Part shown: positions 28,303-36,896 of the stretch, one piece after another
How positions within the stretch are numbered: position 1 is the stretch's first letter
Layout: each line of letters starts with the position of its first letter
Assembly (NCBI RefSeq): GCF_000152965.1
Contig: NZ_CH902583.1
Location: 3,229,694 to 3,293,693 of the forward strand
Direction: 5' to 3'
DNA length: 64,000 bases
Source: Roseobacter sp. MED193
GTDB lineage: Bacteria; Pseudomonadota; Alphaproteobacteria; Rhodobacterales; Rhodobacteraceae
Program-made: the position numbers and the translations under genes
The notes under the pieces: model-generated
Seen by the model: only the letters and a program-made list of their open reading frames with translations
Told to the model about the DNA's origin: nothing
Databases searched by the model: none

Positions 28303-28332
28303 GAATTCAAAATTGTATACAGTTTGGAATTC
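28303..28332. promoter_or_regulatory. 30-bp near-perfect palindrome, candidate GntR operator
   Basis: The left half GAATTCAAAATTGTA (28303-28317) and the right half TACAGTTTGGAATTC (28318-28332) are complementary at 13 of 15 positions, with TGTATACA exactly at the centre. FCD-type GntR regulators bind short dyads such as this. It lies between the divergent ThDP-enzyme (start 28226) and GntR (start 28406) genes, so it can control both promoters. Confidence 0.7.
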
Positions 28333-28405
28333 AATATTGCGAAGGAGTCAAGCCTGCTCTAGCTTGGCCCCCAATCGGCAGAGTGCGCGAAGAGGGTGAG
28401 GCGAA

Positions 28406-29101
28406 ATGGCCAAACGGGAAAGCAATGTTGATCGGGTTTACGAGGCGCTGCGCCGTATGGCGGCGGATTTTGCCTTTAAGCCTGACCAGCGGCTGAATGA
28501 AAGCGCTCTTTCAGAGGTGCTGGGAGCCAGCCGCACACCGTTGCGTGAGGCTCTGAATCGATTGGTAGCTGAGGGTTTCTTGACCTTTCAGATCAACCGA
28601 GGCTTCTTTTGTCGGCCACTAACACCGAGCTATATCCTCGATCTTTATGAGGCACGTGTAGCCATCGAATGCGAGGCGCTGCGAATTGCCTGTCAGCGGG
28701 CGCCGGAGGCGGATATCACGGCCTTTTCGGCCTATTTAGACCGGATGGAGCCCGAATATGAGAGTGCCACAGAGTTGGAAGAGCTTTTGACGTTGGATGA
28801 GAGCTTTCACAACCGATTGGTGCAACTGTCGGGCAATAGCGAGTTGCAAAGGATGTTGAAGAACCTCAACGGTCGGATCCGTTATATCCGCCTGATTGAC
28901 TTGAAACGGATGCGCGATCAGGCAGAGGGGCGTGCACCAGGCGATGTTTCGGCGCACCGTCTGGTGTTGCAAGGGCTTGTGGCCCGTGATGTAGAAGTTG
29001 CGACCAGGGCGCTACGTAATCACATTGAAAAACGTCGGGAGGAGGCAACTGAGGCGGTGCGCATCGCCTTTTCGCAACTCTACGTACCCGACGAAGACTA
29101 G
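28406..29101 (+). CDS. GntR family transcriptional regulator, FCD (FadR) subfamily
   Basis: A 231-residue regulator. Residues ~5-75 are the GntR winged helix: LNESALSEVLGASRTPLREAL, then LVAEGFLTFQINRGFFCRPL. From ~80 an all-helical FCD ligand domain follows, with the metal-site residues expected in DLYEARVAIECEALRIA, the DESFHNRL histidine and AHRLVLQGL. FCD regulators sense organic acids and usually repress until ligand binds. The 28303-28332 palindrome upstream is its probable site. The racemase-like gene lies 35 bases downstream in the same direction. Confidence 0.88.
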   Translation: MAKRESNVDRVYEALRRMAADFAFKPDQRLNESALSEVLGASRTPLREALNRLVAEGFLTFQINRGFFCRPLTPSYILDLYEARVAIECEALRIACQRAPEADITAFSAYLDRMEPEYESATELEELLTLDESFHNRLVQLSGNSELQRMLKNLNGRIRYIRLIDLKRMRDQAEGRAPGDVSAHRLVLQGLVARDVEVATRALRNHIEKRREEATEAVRIAFSQLYVPDED

Positions 29102-29136
29102 GCGCTCGGTGGGGCAGGAAACAAAAGGAAGATGGG

Positions 29137-29871
29137 ATGCAACAGGGTGGCAAGACGGTCTATGGGGCGGCAGTGGGGATCCTCATGCTGGAGACGCAGT
29201 TCCCTCGTATTCACGGGGATATGGGCAACGCCCTGACCTGGGATTTCCCGGTGCACTACCGCGTTGTGCGTGGTGCCACACCGGATCTGGTGGTCCGCAA
29301 GGACCCGACCCGGTTGGTCGACCTCTTTATTGAAGCGGGCCGTGATCTGGTGGCCATGGGGTGTGACGGCATCACCACAAATTGTGGCTTTCTGGCGCTG
29401 ATCCAGGAGCAGGTGAAGGCGGCGCTGGGCGTTCCGGTTGCAACCTCCGCTTTGATGCAGGTGCCCATGGTGCAGGCACTGCTCCCGCCGGGCAAGCGGG
29501 TGGGTGTCTTGACCATTTCCAAAGAGACTCTGACGCCTGCCCATCTGCGTGCTGCTGGCGCGCCGGAGGATACGCCAATCGGTGGTACCGATGGGCTGCG
29601 GTGCTTTACGCGCGATATTCTTGGCGATGCCCCAACGATTGATTTTGAGGCCTGTCGTCTGGACATGATTGACGGTGCCCGCGCATTGGTTGCTGACAAT
29701 CCTGACTTGGGCGCAATTGTGTTGGAGTGTACCAATATGGTGCCCTATGCGCAGGACCTACGCCGTGTGACGGGCCTGCCAGTCTTTTCGATCCGGAGTT
29801 TTGTCACCTGGTTTCAGGCGGGATTGATGCCGCGCCGCTACGAGCTGAAACTGGATGATCCGCGTTGCTAG
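29137..29871 (+). CDS. Asp/Glu racemase family protein
   Basis: A 244-residue protein of the Asp/Glu/hydantoin racemase superfamily. The two catalytic cysteines expected for proton-shuttle racemases are present: Cys83 in TTNCGF and Cys198 in LECTNM. GVLTISKETLTPAHL begins the second half-domain. Related members include aspartate racemase, maleate isomerase and arylmalonate decarboxylase; two cysteines favour a racemase or isomerase. Lying just after the FCD regulator and near the ThDP enzyme and an AEC exporter/importer, it probably belongs to an organic-acid or amino-acid catabolic cluster. Confidence 0.8.
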   Translation: MQQGGKTVYGAAVGILMLETQFPRIHGDMGNALTWDFPVHYRVVRGATPDLVVRKDPTRLVDLFIEAGRDLVAMGCDGITTNCGFLALIQEQVKAALGVPVATSALMQVPMVQALLPPGKRVGVLTISKETLTPAHLRAAGAPEDTPIGGTDGLRCFTRDILGDAPTIDFEACRLDMIDGARALVADNPDLGAIVLECTNMVPYAQDLRRVTGLPVFSIRSFVTWFQAGLMPRRYELKLDDPRC

Positions 29872-29895
29872 CAGGGACCGTGAGGCTGCAGGGCA

Positions 29896-30828
29896 TCAGC
29901 TGAGTACTAGCAGCCAGAACCAGACCGTGAGCACCGACGCGGCGGTGGCAATTAGTACCGAAGAGGCGGCGACCCGTTTGGCGCGCCCGTACATATTGGC
30001 AAAAATATAGGCATTGAACCCCGGTGCCATGGCGGCGTTCAACACCCCTGAGCGGAACAGGTCCTGTTTTAGCCCCAAGCTGCCGCCCAGCAGCCAGACA
30101 ATGCTGGGGTGCACCATCAATGCAGTGACACAGACAAAGCCAATTGTACGCAGATCCCCTTCGGGGCGGTATTGAACCAGCACACCACCCAGGGCAAACA
30201 GCGCTGTTGGAAGGGCGGCCCGGATCACCAATTGCAGTGATTCATCAACTGCTGTCGGGATGGTTATGCCTGCGAGGTTGAAAGCAAAGCCTAGCGCAAT
30301 GGCGAGGATAAGTACGTTCTTGAACATCGCAGTCAACACAGATGACAGCGTCTTTACCCCGCCTGCGCCGCGATTGCGTACCACTTCCATGGCGGTGATG
30401 CCCAGCCCGTAGCAAAAGGGGGAATGAAAGGCGATGATCGCGTAGTTGCCGGTTAGGTTTTCGGGACCAAAGGCCCGTTCAGTAATAGGCAGGCCCAGCA
30501 ATACGGAATTGGAGAACAGGCAACAGAACCCGATGGCCACACAGTCTTCCCAGTCGCGTTTGAACAGCAGGCGGGCCCCGGTCAAGCCGATGAAGAAACA
30601 GATCGCGGCCCCGGAGTAAAAACTGATCAGGAGGGTGGGGTCAAAGCTGTTGGAGAGATCCAAGTTTACCATGGCCCGAAACAGCAGGCAGGGAATAGCG
30701 AATCCCTGGGTGAATTTCATCAGCCCATCAATATGCGAGGCTGTAAACAGGCCTTTCTGGGTGGCAAAGTACCCGGCGGCCACCACAAGAAAGACCGGCA
30801 GAATGACATCAATCAGGCTTTGCAACAT
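29896..30828 (-). CDS. AEC (auxin efflux carrier) family transporter
   Basis: A 310-residue membrane protein from the ATG at 30828 preceded by AAGGAAAA; an in-frame ATG eight codons upstream is poorer. About ten hydrophobic helices, with GYFATQKGLFTASHIDGL and CLLFRAMVNLDL at the N-terminal half and VLNAAMAPGFNAYIFANMYG at the C-terminal half, typical of AEC permeases (bacterial MdcF, MleP relatives) that carry malonate, malate or similar acids. It converges on the racemase gene and may transport the substrate of that cluster. Confidence 0.8.
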   Translation of the reverse strand: MLQSLIDVILPVFLVVAAGYFATQKGLFTASHIDGLMKFTQGFAIPCLLFRAMVNLDLSNSFDPTLLISFYSGAAICFFIGLTGARLLFKRDWEDCVAIGFCCLFSNSVLLGLPITERAFGPENLTGNYAIIAFHSPFCYGLGITAMEVVRNRGAGGVKTLSSVLTAMFKNVLILAIALGFAFNLAGITIPTAVDESLQLVIRAALPTALFALGGVLVQYRPEGDLRTIGFVCVTALMVHPSIVWLLGGSLGLKQDLFRSGVLNAAMAPGFNAYIFANMYGRAKRVAASSVLIATAASVLTVWFWLLVLS

Positions 30829-30964
30829 CACGTTTTCCTTTAGGGGTGCCACTCTGGTCTTTGAAAATATGCGTCAAAAGGCAATGGGGGCGGGGTCGTC
30901 CTTGCAAAAAAGATAGTGGCGCTGCCATCAAATAGGCTGCAGTTCCAGTGGGCTATTATGCGCC

Positions 30965-31762
30965 CTAAAGAGGGCAGCGAATGACCATGCCATCGTAGGC
31001 AGGGGTGATATGATCGGCAGTCTCGGCCTCTAGCGTGGCGTAGTCGAGATCAATATGCATATTGGTCAGCACTGCGCGTTTTGGCTGCATCCGCGCTATC
31101 CAGGCCAGGGCCTGGTCAAGATTGAAATGCGTGGGATGTGGGCTGCGGCGCAGGGAATCCAGCACCCAACAGTCCAGCCCTTCTAGTGCCTGTGTGGCAT
31201 CCTCGGCTATTTCGACTACATCCGGCAGATAGGCGAGATTGCCAATGCGGAATCCCAGCGCATCCATAGCCCCGTGATTGACCTCAAATGGCAGGAAAGG
31301 GATCTCCCCGCCGGGGCCGTCGATCGTAAATGCGCCATCAATAGTTCGCAGGTCCAGGATCGGCGGATAGGGAGAGCCATTTGGTTGCACAAAAGCGTAG
31401 CCAAAGCGGGAGAGCAGCGCGTTCTGTGTGTCGCCATCAGCATAGACCGGCACGCGGGCGCGCATGTTGAAGACGATCATGCGCAGATCATCAATGCCAT
31501 GCACATGATCCGCATGGGAATGCGTATAGACCACCCCATCCAGACGTCCGACATTGGCGTCCAGCAATTGGCTGCGCATGTCAGGGGAGGTGTCGATCAG
31601 CACCGTGGTGGTACCATCCGGCCCGTCACGCTCGACCAGCATCGAGCAGCGACGGCGGCGATTGCGTGGGTTCGTGGGATCACAGTCCCCCCAGTGACCG
31701 CCCAGGCGCGGCACCCCACCGGATGAGCCGCAGCCAAGGATTGTATAGCGCAGCTCGTTCAT
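30965..31762 (-). CDS. MBL-fold metallo-hydrolase (PhnP-like)
   Basis: A 265-residue metallo-beta-lactamase-fold protein. TILGCGSSGGVPRLGG at the N-terminus and RRRCSMLVE are typical of the PhnP/phosphoribosyl cyclic phosphodiesterase branch. The metal motif THSHADHVHGIDDL is intact, and NHGAMDALGFRI supplies a later histidine. No phosphonate genes are nearby, so phnP itself is not assigned. Last gene of the dacA-tmk-holB-tatD operon; its start overlaps the tatD stop by one base, a layout common in Rhodobacteraceae. Confidence 0.85.
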   Translation of the reverse strand: MNELRYTILGCGSSGGVPRLGGHWGDCDPTNPRNRRRRCSMLVERDGPDGTTTVLIDTSPDMRSQLLDANVGRLDGVVYTHSHADHVHGIDDLRMIVFNMRARVPVYADGDTQNALLSRFGYAFVQPNGSPYPPILDLRTIDGAFTIDGPGGEIPFLPFEVNHGAMDALGFRIGNLAYLPDVVEIAEDATQALEGLDCWVLDSLRRSPHPTHFNLDQALAWIARMQPKRAVLTNMHIDLDYATLEAETADHITPAYDGMVIRCPL

Positions 31763-32571
31763 CAGGCAGCAGCCTCGACCTTGGCAGCCTTCCAGAACAA
31801 GCGGTCAAAATTGGCCTGGGTTTGGGCCGCAAAATCTGCGTAATCCATCTCAAAGACCTTAGCCCCTACCTGAGCAGTCAGGGCTGAATAGGCGGGCTCA
31901 TTGCGTTTGCCGCGATGGGGCGGCGGGGCCAGATAGGGCGCGTCGGTCTCTACCAGAATACGGTCCAGCGGCGCCTCGGCAAAAATATCGCGTAGGTCCT
32001 GGCTTTTTGGGAAGGCGGCAATACCGGACATCGACAGGTAGAACCCAAGATCGAGAGCCGCGCGGCCCAGTTCGATTGAGGACGAGAAACAGTGCATTAC
32101 GCAGTCAAAGGCACCGTTTTGCATCTCTTCTCGCAGGATTCGCGCCATATCGTCATCGGCGGCGCGGGCGTGAATGATCAGTGGCAGTTTGGTGTCGCGC
32201 GCGGCTGCAATATGAATACGCAAAGACTGCTGCTGAATATCTGCGCTTTCGGCTGTATAGTGATAGTCCAGACCGGTCTCGCCAATGCCGACAAACTTGG
32301 CGTGGTCCGCCAGGGCAACCAACTCATCATAGCTGGCCATAGGCTCAGAGGCGACGCTCATCGGATGGGTGCCTGCGGCGTAGAACACAGGCGCATGGGC
32401 CTCGGCGATGGCGCGTACGGTTGGCTCGTTCTTGAGCTTGGTGCAGATGGTTACCATGCGGGTCACACCCGCAGCCGCGGCGCGGGCAATCACCGCGTCC
32501 AGTTCGCCATCGAAATCTGGAAAATCCAGATGGCAATGGCTGTCGGTGATTTCGGGTGTCGTGTTGCTCAT
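31762..32571 (-). CDS. TatD family hydrolase (YcfH-like DNase)
   Basis: A 269-residue TIM-barrel metallohydrolase. The metal ligands are visible: DSHCHLDF near the N-terminus, the GETGLDYHY strand, HARAADDD, HCFSSSIE and the terminal ETDAPYLAPPPHRG. TatD proteins act as 3'-5' exonucleases on DNA and RNA or as D-aminoacyl hydrolases. In the usual bacterial arrangement it follows holB, as here (51 bases apart). Confidence 0.9.
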   Translation of the reverse strand: MSNTTPEITDSHCHLDFPDFDGELDAVIARAAAAGVTRMVTICTKLKNEPTVRAIAEAHAPVFYAAGTHPMSVASEPMASYDELVALADHAKFVGIGETGLDYHYTAESADIQQQSLRIHIAAARDTKLPLIIHARAADDDMARILREEMQNGAFDCVMHCFSSSIELGRAALDLGFYLSMSGIAAFPKSQDLRDIFAEAPLDRILVETDAPYLAPPPHRGKRNEPAYSALTAQVGAKVFEMDYADFAAQTQANFDRLFWKAAKVEAAA

Positions 32572-32622
32572 GCCTGCCTCGTCGTGTCTTGGGCCGCATT
32601 GGAGCGTTGCCCTGCTTTCAGG

Positions 32623-33759
32623 TCACCGGGACGCGGTCTCCTGCATCTTAAAAACCGTATCTAGGACAAGTGAAGCGGGGTCAAGGTTCACCGCCTGACC
32701 ATGACGTGCACGCGCCGTGGCCTCTGCCGAGAGATCGGCCCAGGCGCGCCCCCGTAGAGGGGTGGCAGCCAGTCGGGTCAGCATCGCTGCCTCGCCAGTT
32801 GCGGCTTCGGGGAGGGGCGGTAGCCCGGTTGCGCCAGTACGGGCAAGCCGCGACAGGGCTATCTCAATCAGGGTCAGCAGCAGTTCAAACTTTTCCGCAG
32901 CACCGCGTTGCGCTGCGGCCTCAGCCAAAGCCATAGCGCGTTGACGGTCCAGCCGGGGCAAGGTGTCAAGGGTTTGCACCAGCTCGGCGTATATCTTGAG
33001 CCCATTCAGGTTAAGCAATCGCAATGCTGCGCCAACTGAGCCCGCTGCAAGTGCCGCAAGATGCGAGGTGTTTTCAGGCAGATCGGCCCCGGCTTGTACC
33101 AAGGCGGACTGCATGTCCTCCGCATCAAGCGGTCCCAAACGCAGCGTGCGGCAGCGCGAACGGATCGTCGGCAGCAGCCGGGAGGGCTGATGGGAGATCA
33201 ACAAAAGCGTGGTCCGGGCAGGAGGTTCTTCGAGCATTTTTAGGAGGGCGTTGGCGGCACTGGTGTTCATATCATCTGCAGCATCCACAATGACCACGCG
33301 GCGCCCGCCATCGGTAGAGGACAGCCCAAAGAACCGATTCAGTTTTCGGATGTCATCGACCACGATCTGATCACGCAATTTGCCCTTGTCGTTGTAACTG
33401 CGACTAATGGCGGCCAGACCCGGCTCGGCCAGGGCTTGAATACGGTGAGAAACCGGATGCTCTGGGTCAATCAACAACGAGGTTGCCGGGGGAGGAGCGC
33501 CAAACAGACCCTCTTCGGCCGCTGGCGGGGCGAGCAGAAACCGGGCAATGCGCCAGGCCAGGGTTGCTTTACCGATACCCTGCGGTCCGGTGAGCAACCA
33601 TCCGTGATGCAGACGATTGGAGTTAAAGGCAGTGAGGAAATCCTGCTCTGCCTGGTCCTGGCCAAAGAGTTTTAAGGTCTCACGTGGATGCGGGGCGCCT
33701 GGGGCTTGATCTGCGCGGGGCAGGTCTTCCTCCGCTTTGGCCTTCGGTGCGCGGCTCAT
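32623..33759 (-). CDS. holB: DNA polymerase III subunit delta'
   Basis: A 378-residue AAA+ clamp-loader subunit. GWLLTGPQGIGKATLAWRI gives a P-loop; DAADDMNTSAANALLKMLEE and PPARTTLLLISHQPSRLLPTI carry the Walker B-adjacent and sensor regions, with RSRCRTLRLGPL after them. The delta' subunit joins gamma/tau and delta to load the beta clamp. Alphaproteobacterial versions are longer than E. coli HolB, consistent with this length. The start overlaps the tmk stop by 4 bases. Confidence 0.92.
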   Translation of the reverse strand: MSRAPKAKAEEDLPRADQAPGAPHPRETLKLFGQDQAEQDFLTAFNSNRLHHGWLLTGPQGIGKATLAWRIARFLLAPPAAEEGLFGAPPPATSLLIDPEHPVSHRIQALAEPGLAAISRSYNDKGKLRDQIVVDDIRKLNRFFGLSSTDGGRRVVIVDAADDMNTSAANALLKMLEEPPARTTLLLISHQPSRLLPTIRSRCRTLRLGPLDAEDMQSALVQAGADLPENTSHLAALAAGSVGAALRLLNLNGLKIYAELVQTLDTLPRLDRQRAMALAEAAAQRGAAEKFELLLTLIEIALSRLARTGATGLPPLPEAATGEAAMLTRLAATPLRGRAWADLSAEATARARHGQAVNLDPASLVLDTVFKMQETASR

Positions 33760-34424
33760 TCCTGAGATGCCCCGGTGCGGGACGCCAGCGCCAGCTTGGT
33801 GTGGCGCAACACATCTGCGGCGACTGTGTCGATATCTTGTGCACCATCAACGACCCTGAAACGGGTAGAGAATTCTTCTGCCAGGGACAAAAAACCAGCC
33901 CGCATTTTTTCCTGCAACCCGAGGCCAAAATCCTCGAACCGTTCCTCGGTGCCCTGACGTCCCTTCGCACGGGATAGGCCGGTTGCGGGATCCATATCAA
34001 TGAGCAGGGTCAGATCCGGCTCGCGTCCAATCATGAGTGTATGCAGCTGATCTACCGTGGTACGCAGATCGCCGCGCGACAGGCCCTGATACATGCGTGT
34101 GCTATCGGCAAAACGATCGCAGATCACCACCTTACCTGCAGCCAGAGCGGGCAAGATGGTGCGTTCCAGATGATCACGTCGCGCGGCTGTGAATAACAGG
34201 ATCTCGGTTTCGGCAGACCATTTGTCGGGATCCCCCTCCAGCACCATCCTGCGGATCTCTTCGGCCCCCTCCGAGCCGCCAGGCTCGCGGGTGAGAACCA
34301 CATCGTACCCGGCTAGGCGCAGAGTTTCGGCCAGGCGTTTGCATTGGGTTGATTTACCCGAACCATCAATACCTTCGAAGGTCAGGAACAGGCCGGTTGG
34401 CGTCTGCTTCATGTTCTGGGTCAC
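33756..34424 (-). CDS. tmk: Thymidylate kinase
   Basis: A 222-residue dTMP kinase that makes dTDP for DNA synthesis. The P-loop GIDGSGKST is at 18-26, the DR(F/Y) substrate motif is CDRFADSTRMYQG, LTREPGG is the characteristic dTMP-site strand, and the lid region lies near RAKGRQGTEERFED. It overlaps holB and dacA by ATGA at each end, so the three genes are translationally coupled. Confidence 0.95.
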   Translation of the reverse strand: MTQNMKQTPTGLFLTFEGIDGSGKSTQCKRLAETLRLAGYDVVLTREPGGSEGAEEIRRMVLEGDPDKWSAETEILLFTAARRDHLERTILPALAAGKVVICDRFADSTRMYQGLSRGDLRTTVDQLHTLMIGREPDLTLLIDMDPATGLSRAKGRQGTEERFEDFGLGLQEKMRAGFLSLAEEFSTRFRVVDGAQDIDTVAADVLRHTKLALASRTGASQE

Positions 34425-35605
34425 TGTTCTTGTGCCTCGGGGCCATCAAGCAGCCGCCGGAACAGAACCTGAGCCGCCGTTTGGACCCGCAAAAAGAAAC
34501 CAGCAGTGGCGACGTCCTGTTCCGCTACCAGGGGCAGGCGTATTTCGGGCAGCCCCTCCGGTTGGACAACCAGCTCGGCCAGTCTTTGTCCTTTGGTGAC
34601 TGGCGCGTCGATTGGGCCGGAATAGACGACCTCGGCCTCTATTTCAGACCCTGCAAGGGCGGGCAGCAGAATTTCCAGATCTGTCTCAGGCATCAGACCT
34701 ACCGATCGTTCAGCTCCACGCCAGATCTCTGCGCTGGCAACCGAGACACCGGCTTTGGCAACTGTCTTTTTGGCAAATTGGCGAAACGACCAATTAACAA
34801 TGGCCTCAGCCTCCTCTGCGCGGGCCTTGTTGCTCTCCAATCCAGTAACCACAAAGATCACCCGGCGATCCCCCTGCACCGCAGAGCCAACCAAGCCATA
34901 GCCTGCTTCGGAGGTGTGGCCGGTTTTTAGGCCATCCGCGCCAATGCCCAGCCCCAACAGGGGGTTGCGGTTGCGGGTATTCGAGGGCGCGCGGCCGTCA
35001 AAGGCAAAGCTTTTCTCTGAAAACAGCGGGTAATACTGTGGGAAGTCTTCGATCAGATGTTCGGCAAGTACGCCAAGATCGCGCATAGACATACGATGCC
35101 CTATGGCTGGCCAACCGTTGGAATTGGCAAAGCTTGCATTCATCATGCCCAGCTCGTGCGCTCGTTTGGTCATGTAACGGGCAAAGCCTGCTTCGGTTCC
35201 ATCAGGGCTGAGGGCCTCTGCAATAACGGCGCAGGCATCATTGCCTGAGAGCACGATAATACCGCGCAGCAGATCTTCGACCCGGACCCGGTCCGTGGTG
35301 TCCAGAAACATCGTGGAGCCGCCATAGCTCATGGCATGGGCGCTGACAGGCAGGCGTTCGTCCAGGGACAACCGACCATCGCGCAGCGCTTCAAAGGCGA
35401 CATAGAGGGTCATCAGTTTGGACATCGAAGCCGGCGGCAGTGGCACTTCGGCGTTTTTAGACAAGAGCACGGTATCCGTGCCCTGGTCCAGCACAAAGGC
35501 CGCCCGTGCCCGAGTGTCATAAGCCGCAAGAGGGAGGGCCGTCAGGCAAAGCCCAAAGCCCCCGATGAGGGCAAGTTTGGCAAAGGGGCTGACCATTGAT
35601 TTCAC
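34421..35605 (-). CDS. dacA: D-alanyl-D-alanine carboxypeptidase (penicillin-binding protein 5/6 family)
   Basis: A 394-residue serine peptidase S11. The active-site triad motifs are all present: SMSK at 60-63 with nucleophile Ser60, SGN at 120-122, and KTG at 227-229. The N-terminus has a signal peptide (cleavage near LPLAAYDTRA). The C-terminal ~100 residues form the PBP5-type beta domain and end in an amphipathic stretch. It trims the terminal D-Ala from peptidoglycan pentapeptides in the periplasm. Start at the ATG at 35605; Met4 is an alternative. Confidence 0.92.
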   Translation of the reverse strand: MKSMVSPFAKLALIGGFGLCLTALPLAAYDTRARAAFVLDQGTDTVLLSKNAEVPLPPASMSKLMTLYVAFEALRDGRLSLDERLPVSAHAMSYGGSTMFLDTTDRVRVEDLLRGIIVLSGNDACAVIAEALSPDGTEAGFARYMTKRAHELGMMNASFANSNGWPAIGHRMSMRDLGVLAEHLIEDFPQYYPLFSEKSFAFDGRAPSNTRNRNPLLGLGIGADGLKTGHTSEAGYGLVGSAVQGDRRVIFVVTGLESNKARAEEAEAIVNWSFRQFAKKTVAKAGVSVASAEIWRGAERSVGLMPETDLEILLPALAGSEIEAEVVYSGPIDAPVTKGQRLAELVVQPEGLPEIRLPLVAEQDVATAGFFLRVQTAAQVLFRRLLDGPEAQEQ

Positions 35606-35656
35606 GCCTGTGGCCTCCTTAGAGATGGGCTGAAGAAAGTGCGGGCAGGGGCGGTG

Positions 35657-36538
35657 CTAGTTGGTGACAGCATAGGCATCAGTAAAGCCTGTTTCCTTGA
35701 TCTTCTTCAGCAGTTGACTGCGCTCGCTCTTGGATTGGGCGGGGCCTACAACAACGCGCCAGAACGGTTTTCCATTCCCGGTTTGGGCAAGTACCGTGGG
35801 GATCAGACCCGCATTGCGCATCTGTGCTGCGGTGTTCTTTGCATTGCTTTCAACGCTGAAGATGCCGATCTGAATGAAGGGCTTGTCCAGCGACGAGACA
35901 CGTGGTGCCGGGGCTACGGGCGCCTGCGGACTGGGCGCTGGCGCGGCCTCGATTGCGGCTGCGGCCCCTGCAATTGGATCCAGCGGCGTGGCTTCGATTT
36001 CAGTCGCGCCCAGGGCTCCAGTGGCCGCCTCTGCCAAGGGCTCGTTCTCCACAGTTGCGTCAGCCAGTTCTTCTTGGGGTTGATCTTCGGCTTCGCGACG
36101 TAGGGCGGTCACGTTTAGGTCAATTGGCGCGCCTGCCAGCATGCCAAGGGCCGCCGCCGCATCAGAGGAGATCTGCAATCGGGGACCTGGGATTTCACGC
36201 TCGCGACGGAACAGGGCCCCAATGACGAATTTGCCATTAGCAGTATTGCGGATAATCACACGTTCTGGGTCCTTGGCATCTGGATGTGCGACCCAAACAC
36301 CACCCAGCGAGGGCCGCCCATCCCAGAGCCCGGCTTCGCTGACCTGAAACACATCAGGGGCTTCCACATCGCGTTCTACCAACTGTGTCCTGCTGGAGTT
36401 CGCTACTGCGGTCTCTGCTGGTTTGGGTTTGAGAAAACCAAGATTGGCACCCTCTTCACAGGCCGATAGAACCAGCACGGAAAGCAGCACGGCGGCAACG
36501 CCAGGCCCTGGTGTCCGTTTCGGCATAGGTGGTGTCAT
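35657..36538 (-). CDS. SPOR domain lipoprotein
   Basis: A 293-residue protein from the ATG at 36538, which has AAGGAAA 6 bases upstream; the frame is open to 36598 but those codons lack support. A lipobox VLVLSAC (Cys ~26) predicts an outer- or inner-membrane lipoprotein. The mid part is low-complexity Ala/Pro/Glu, and the last ~70 residues are a SPOR domain (FIQIGIFSVESNAKNTAAQM, then GKPFWRVVVGPAQSKSE), which binds denuded septal peptidoglycan. The region before the linker resembles the RlpA double-psi barrel (DVFQVSEAGLWDGRPSLGG). Upstream neighbour of dacA, so a cell-wall role is consistent. Confidence 0.8.
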   Translation of the reverse strand: MTPPMPKRTPGPGVAAVLLSVLVLSACEEGANLGFLKPKPAETAVANSSRTQLVERDVEAPDVFQVSEAGLWDGRPSLGGVWVAHPDAKDPERVIIRNTANGKFVIGALFRREREIPGPRLQISSDAAAALGMLAGAPIDLNVTALRREAEDQPQEELADATVENEPLAEAATGALGATEIEATPLDPIAGAAAAIEAAPAPSPQAPVAPAPRVSSLDKPFIQIGIFSVESNAKNTAAQMRNAGLIPTVLAQTGNGKPFWRVVVGPAQSKSERSQLLKKIKETGFTDAYAVTN

Positions 36539-36806
36539 GTTTGTTTCCTTGCCTGTGCTCATAGCGTCAAAGCGCACCCTGCCGGATTTCCCGGTCATCG
36601 TTATGATTTGGCGAATGATAGCCTGCGGCGGCAGTCATGAAAACCCTATGTCCTGGCATGGCGCGTAAAAGCTCAGTCTTGGGCATTTTCTTGCGTAGTT
36701 CATGCCAAATTGAAGCTTCAAATCAGGGAGTGTTTGGGCGTCGGTACCTAGGGTGAAACTTTCCTCTTGCGTGTCGTCCAATCGCGCCTTAAACCGCCAA
36801 AAGACC

Positions 36807-36896
36807 GGGGAGGTGGCAGAGTGGTCGAATGCGGCGGTCTTGAAAACCGTTGAACGTGAGAGCGTTCCCAGGGTTCGAATCCCTGTCTCCCCGCCA
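36807..36896 (+). tRNA. tRNA-Ser (anticodon TGA)
   Basis: Acceptor GGGGAGG pairs with TCTCCCC, with discriminator G and encoded CCA at 36894-36896. The anticodon stem GCGGT/ACCGT encloses loop CTTGAAA, placing anticodon TGA at 36841-36843. A long variable arm follows, as expected for a class II tRNA, and the T arm GGGTTCGAATCCC is intact. It reads UCA codons. Accessory genes start directly 3' of it, and tRNA 3' ends are common integration sites. Confidence 0.95.
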
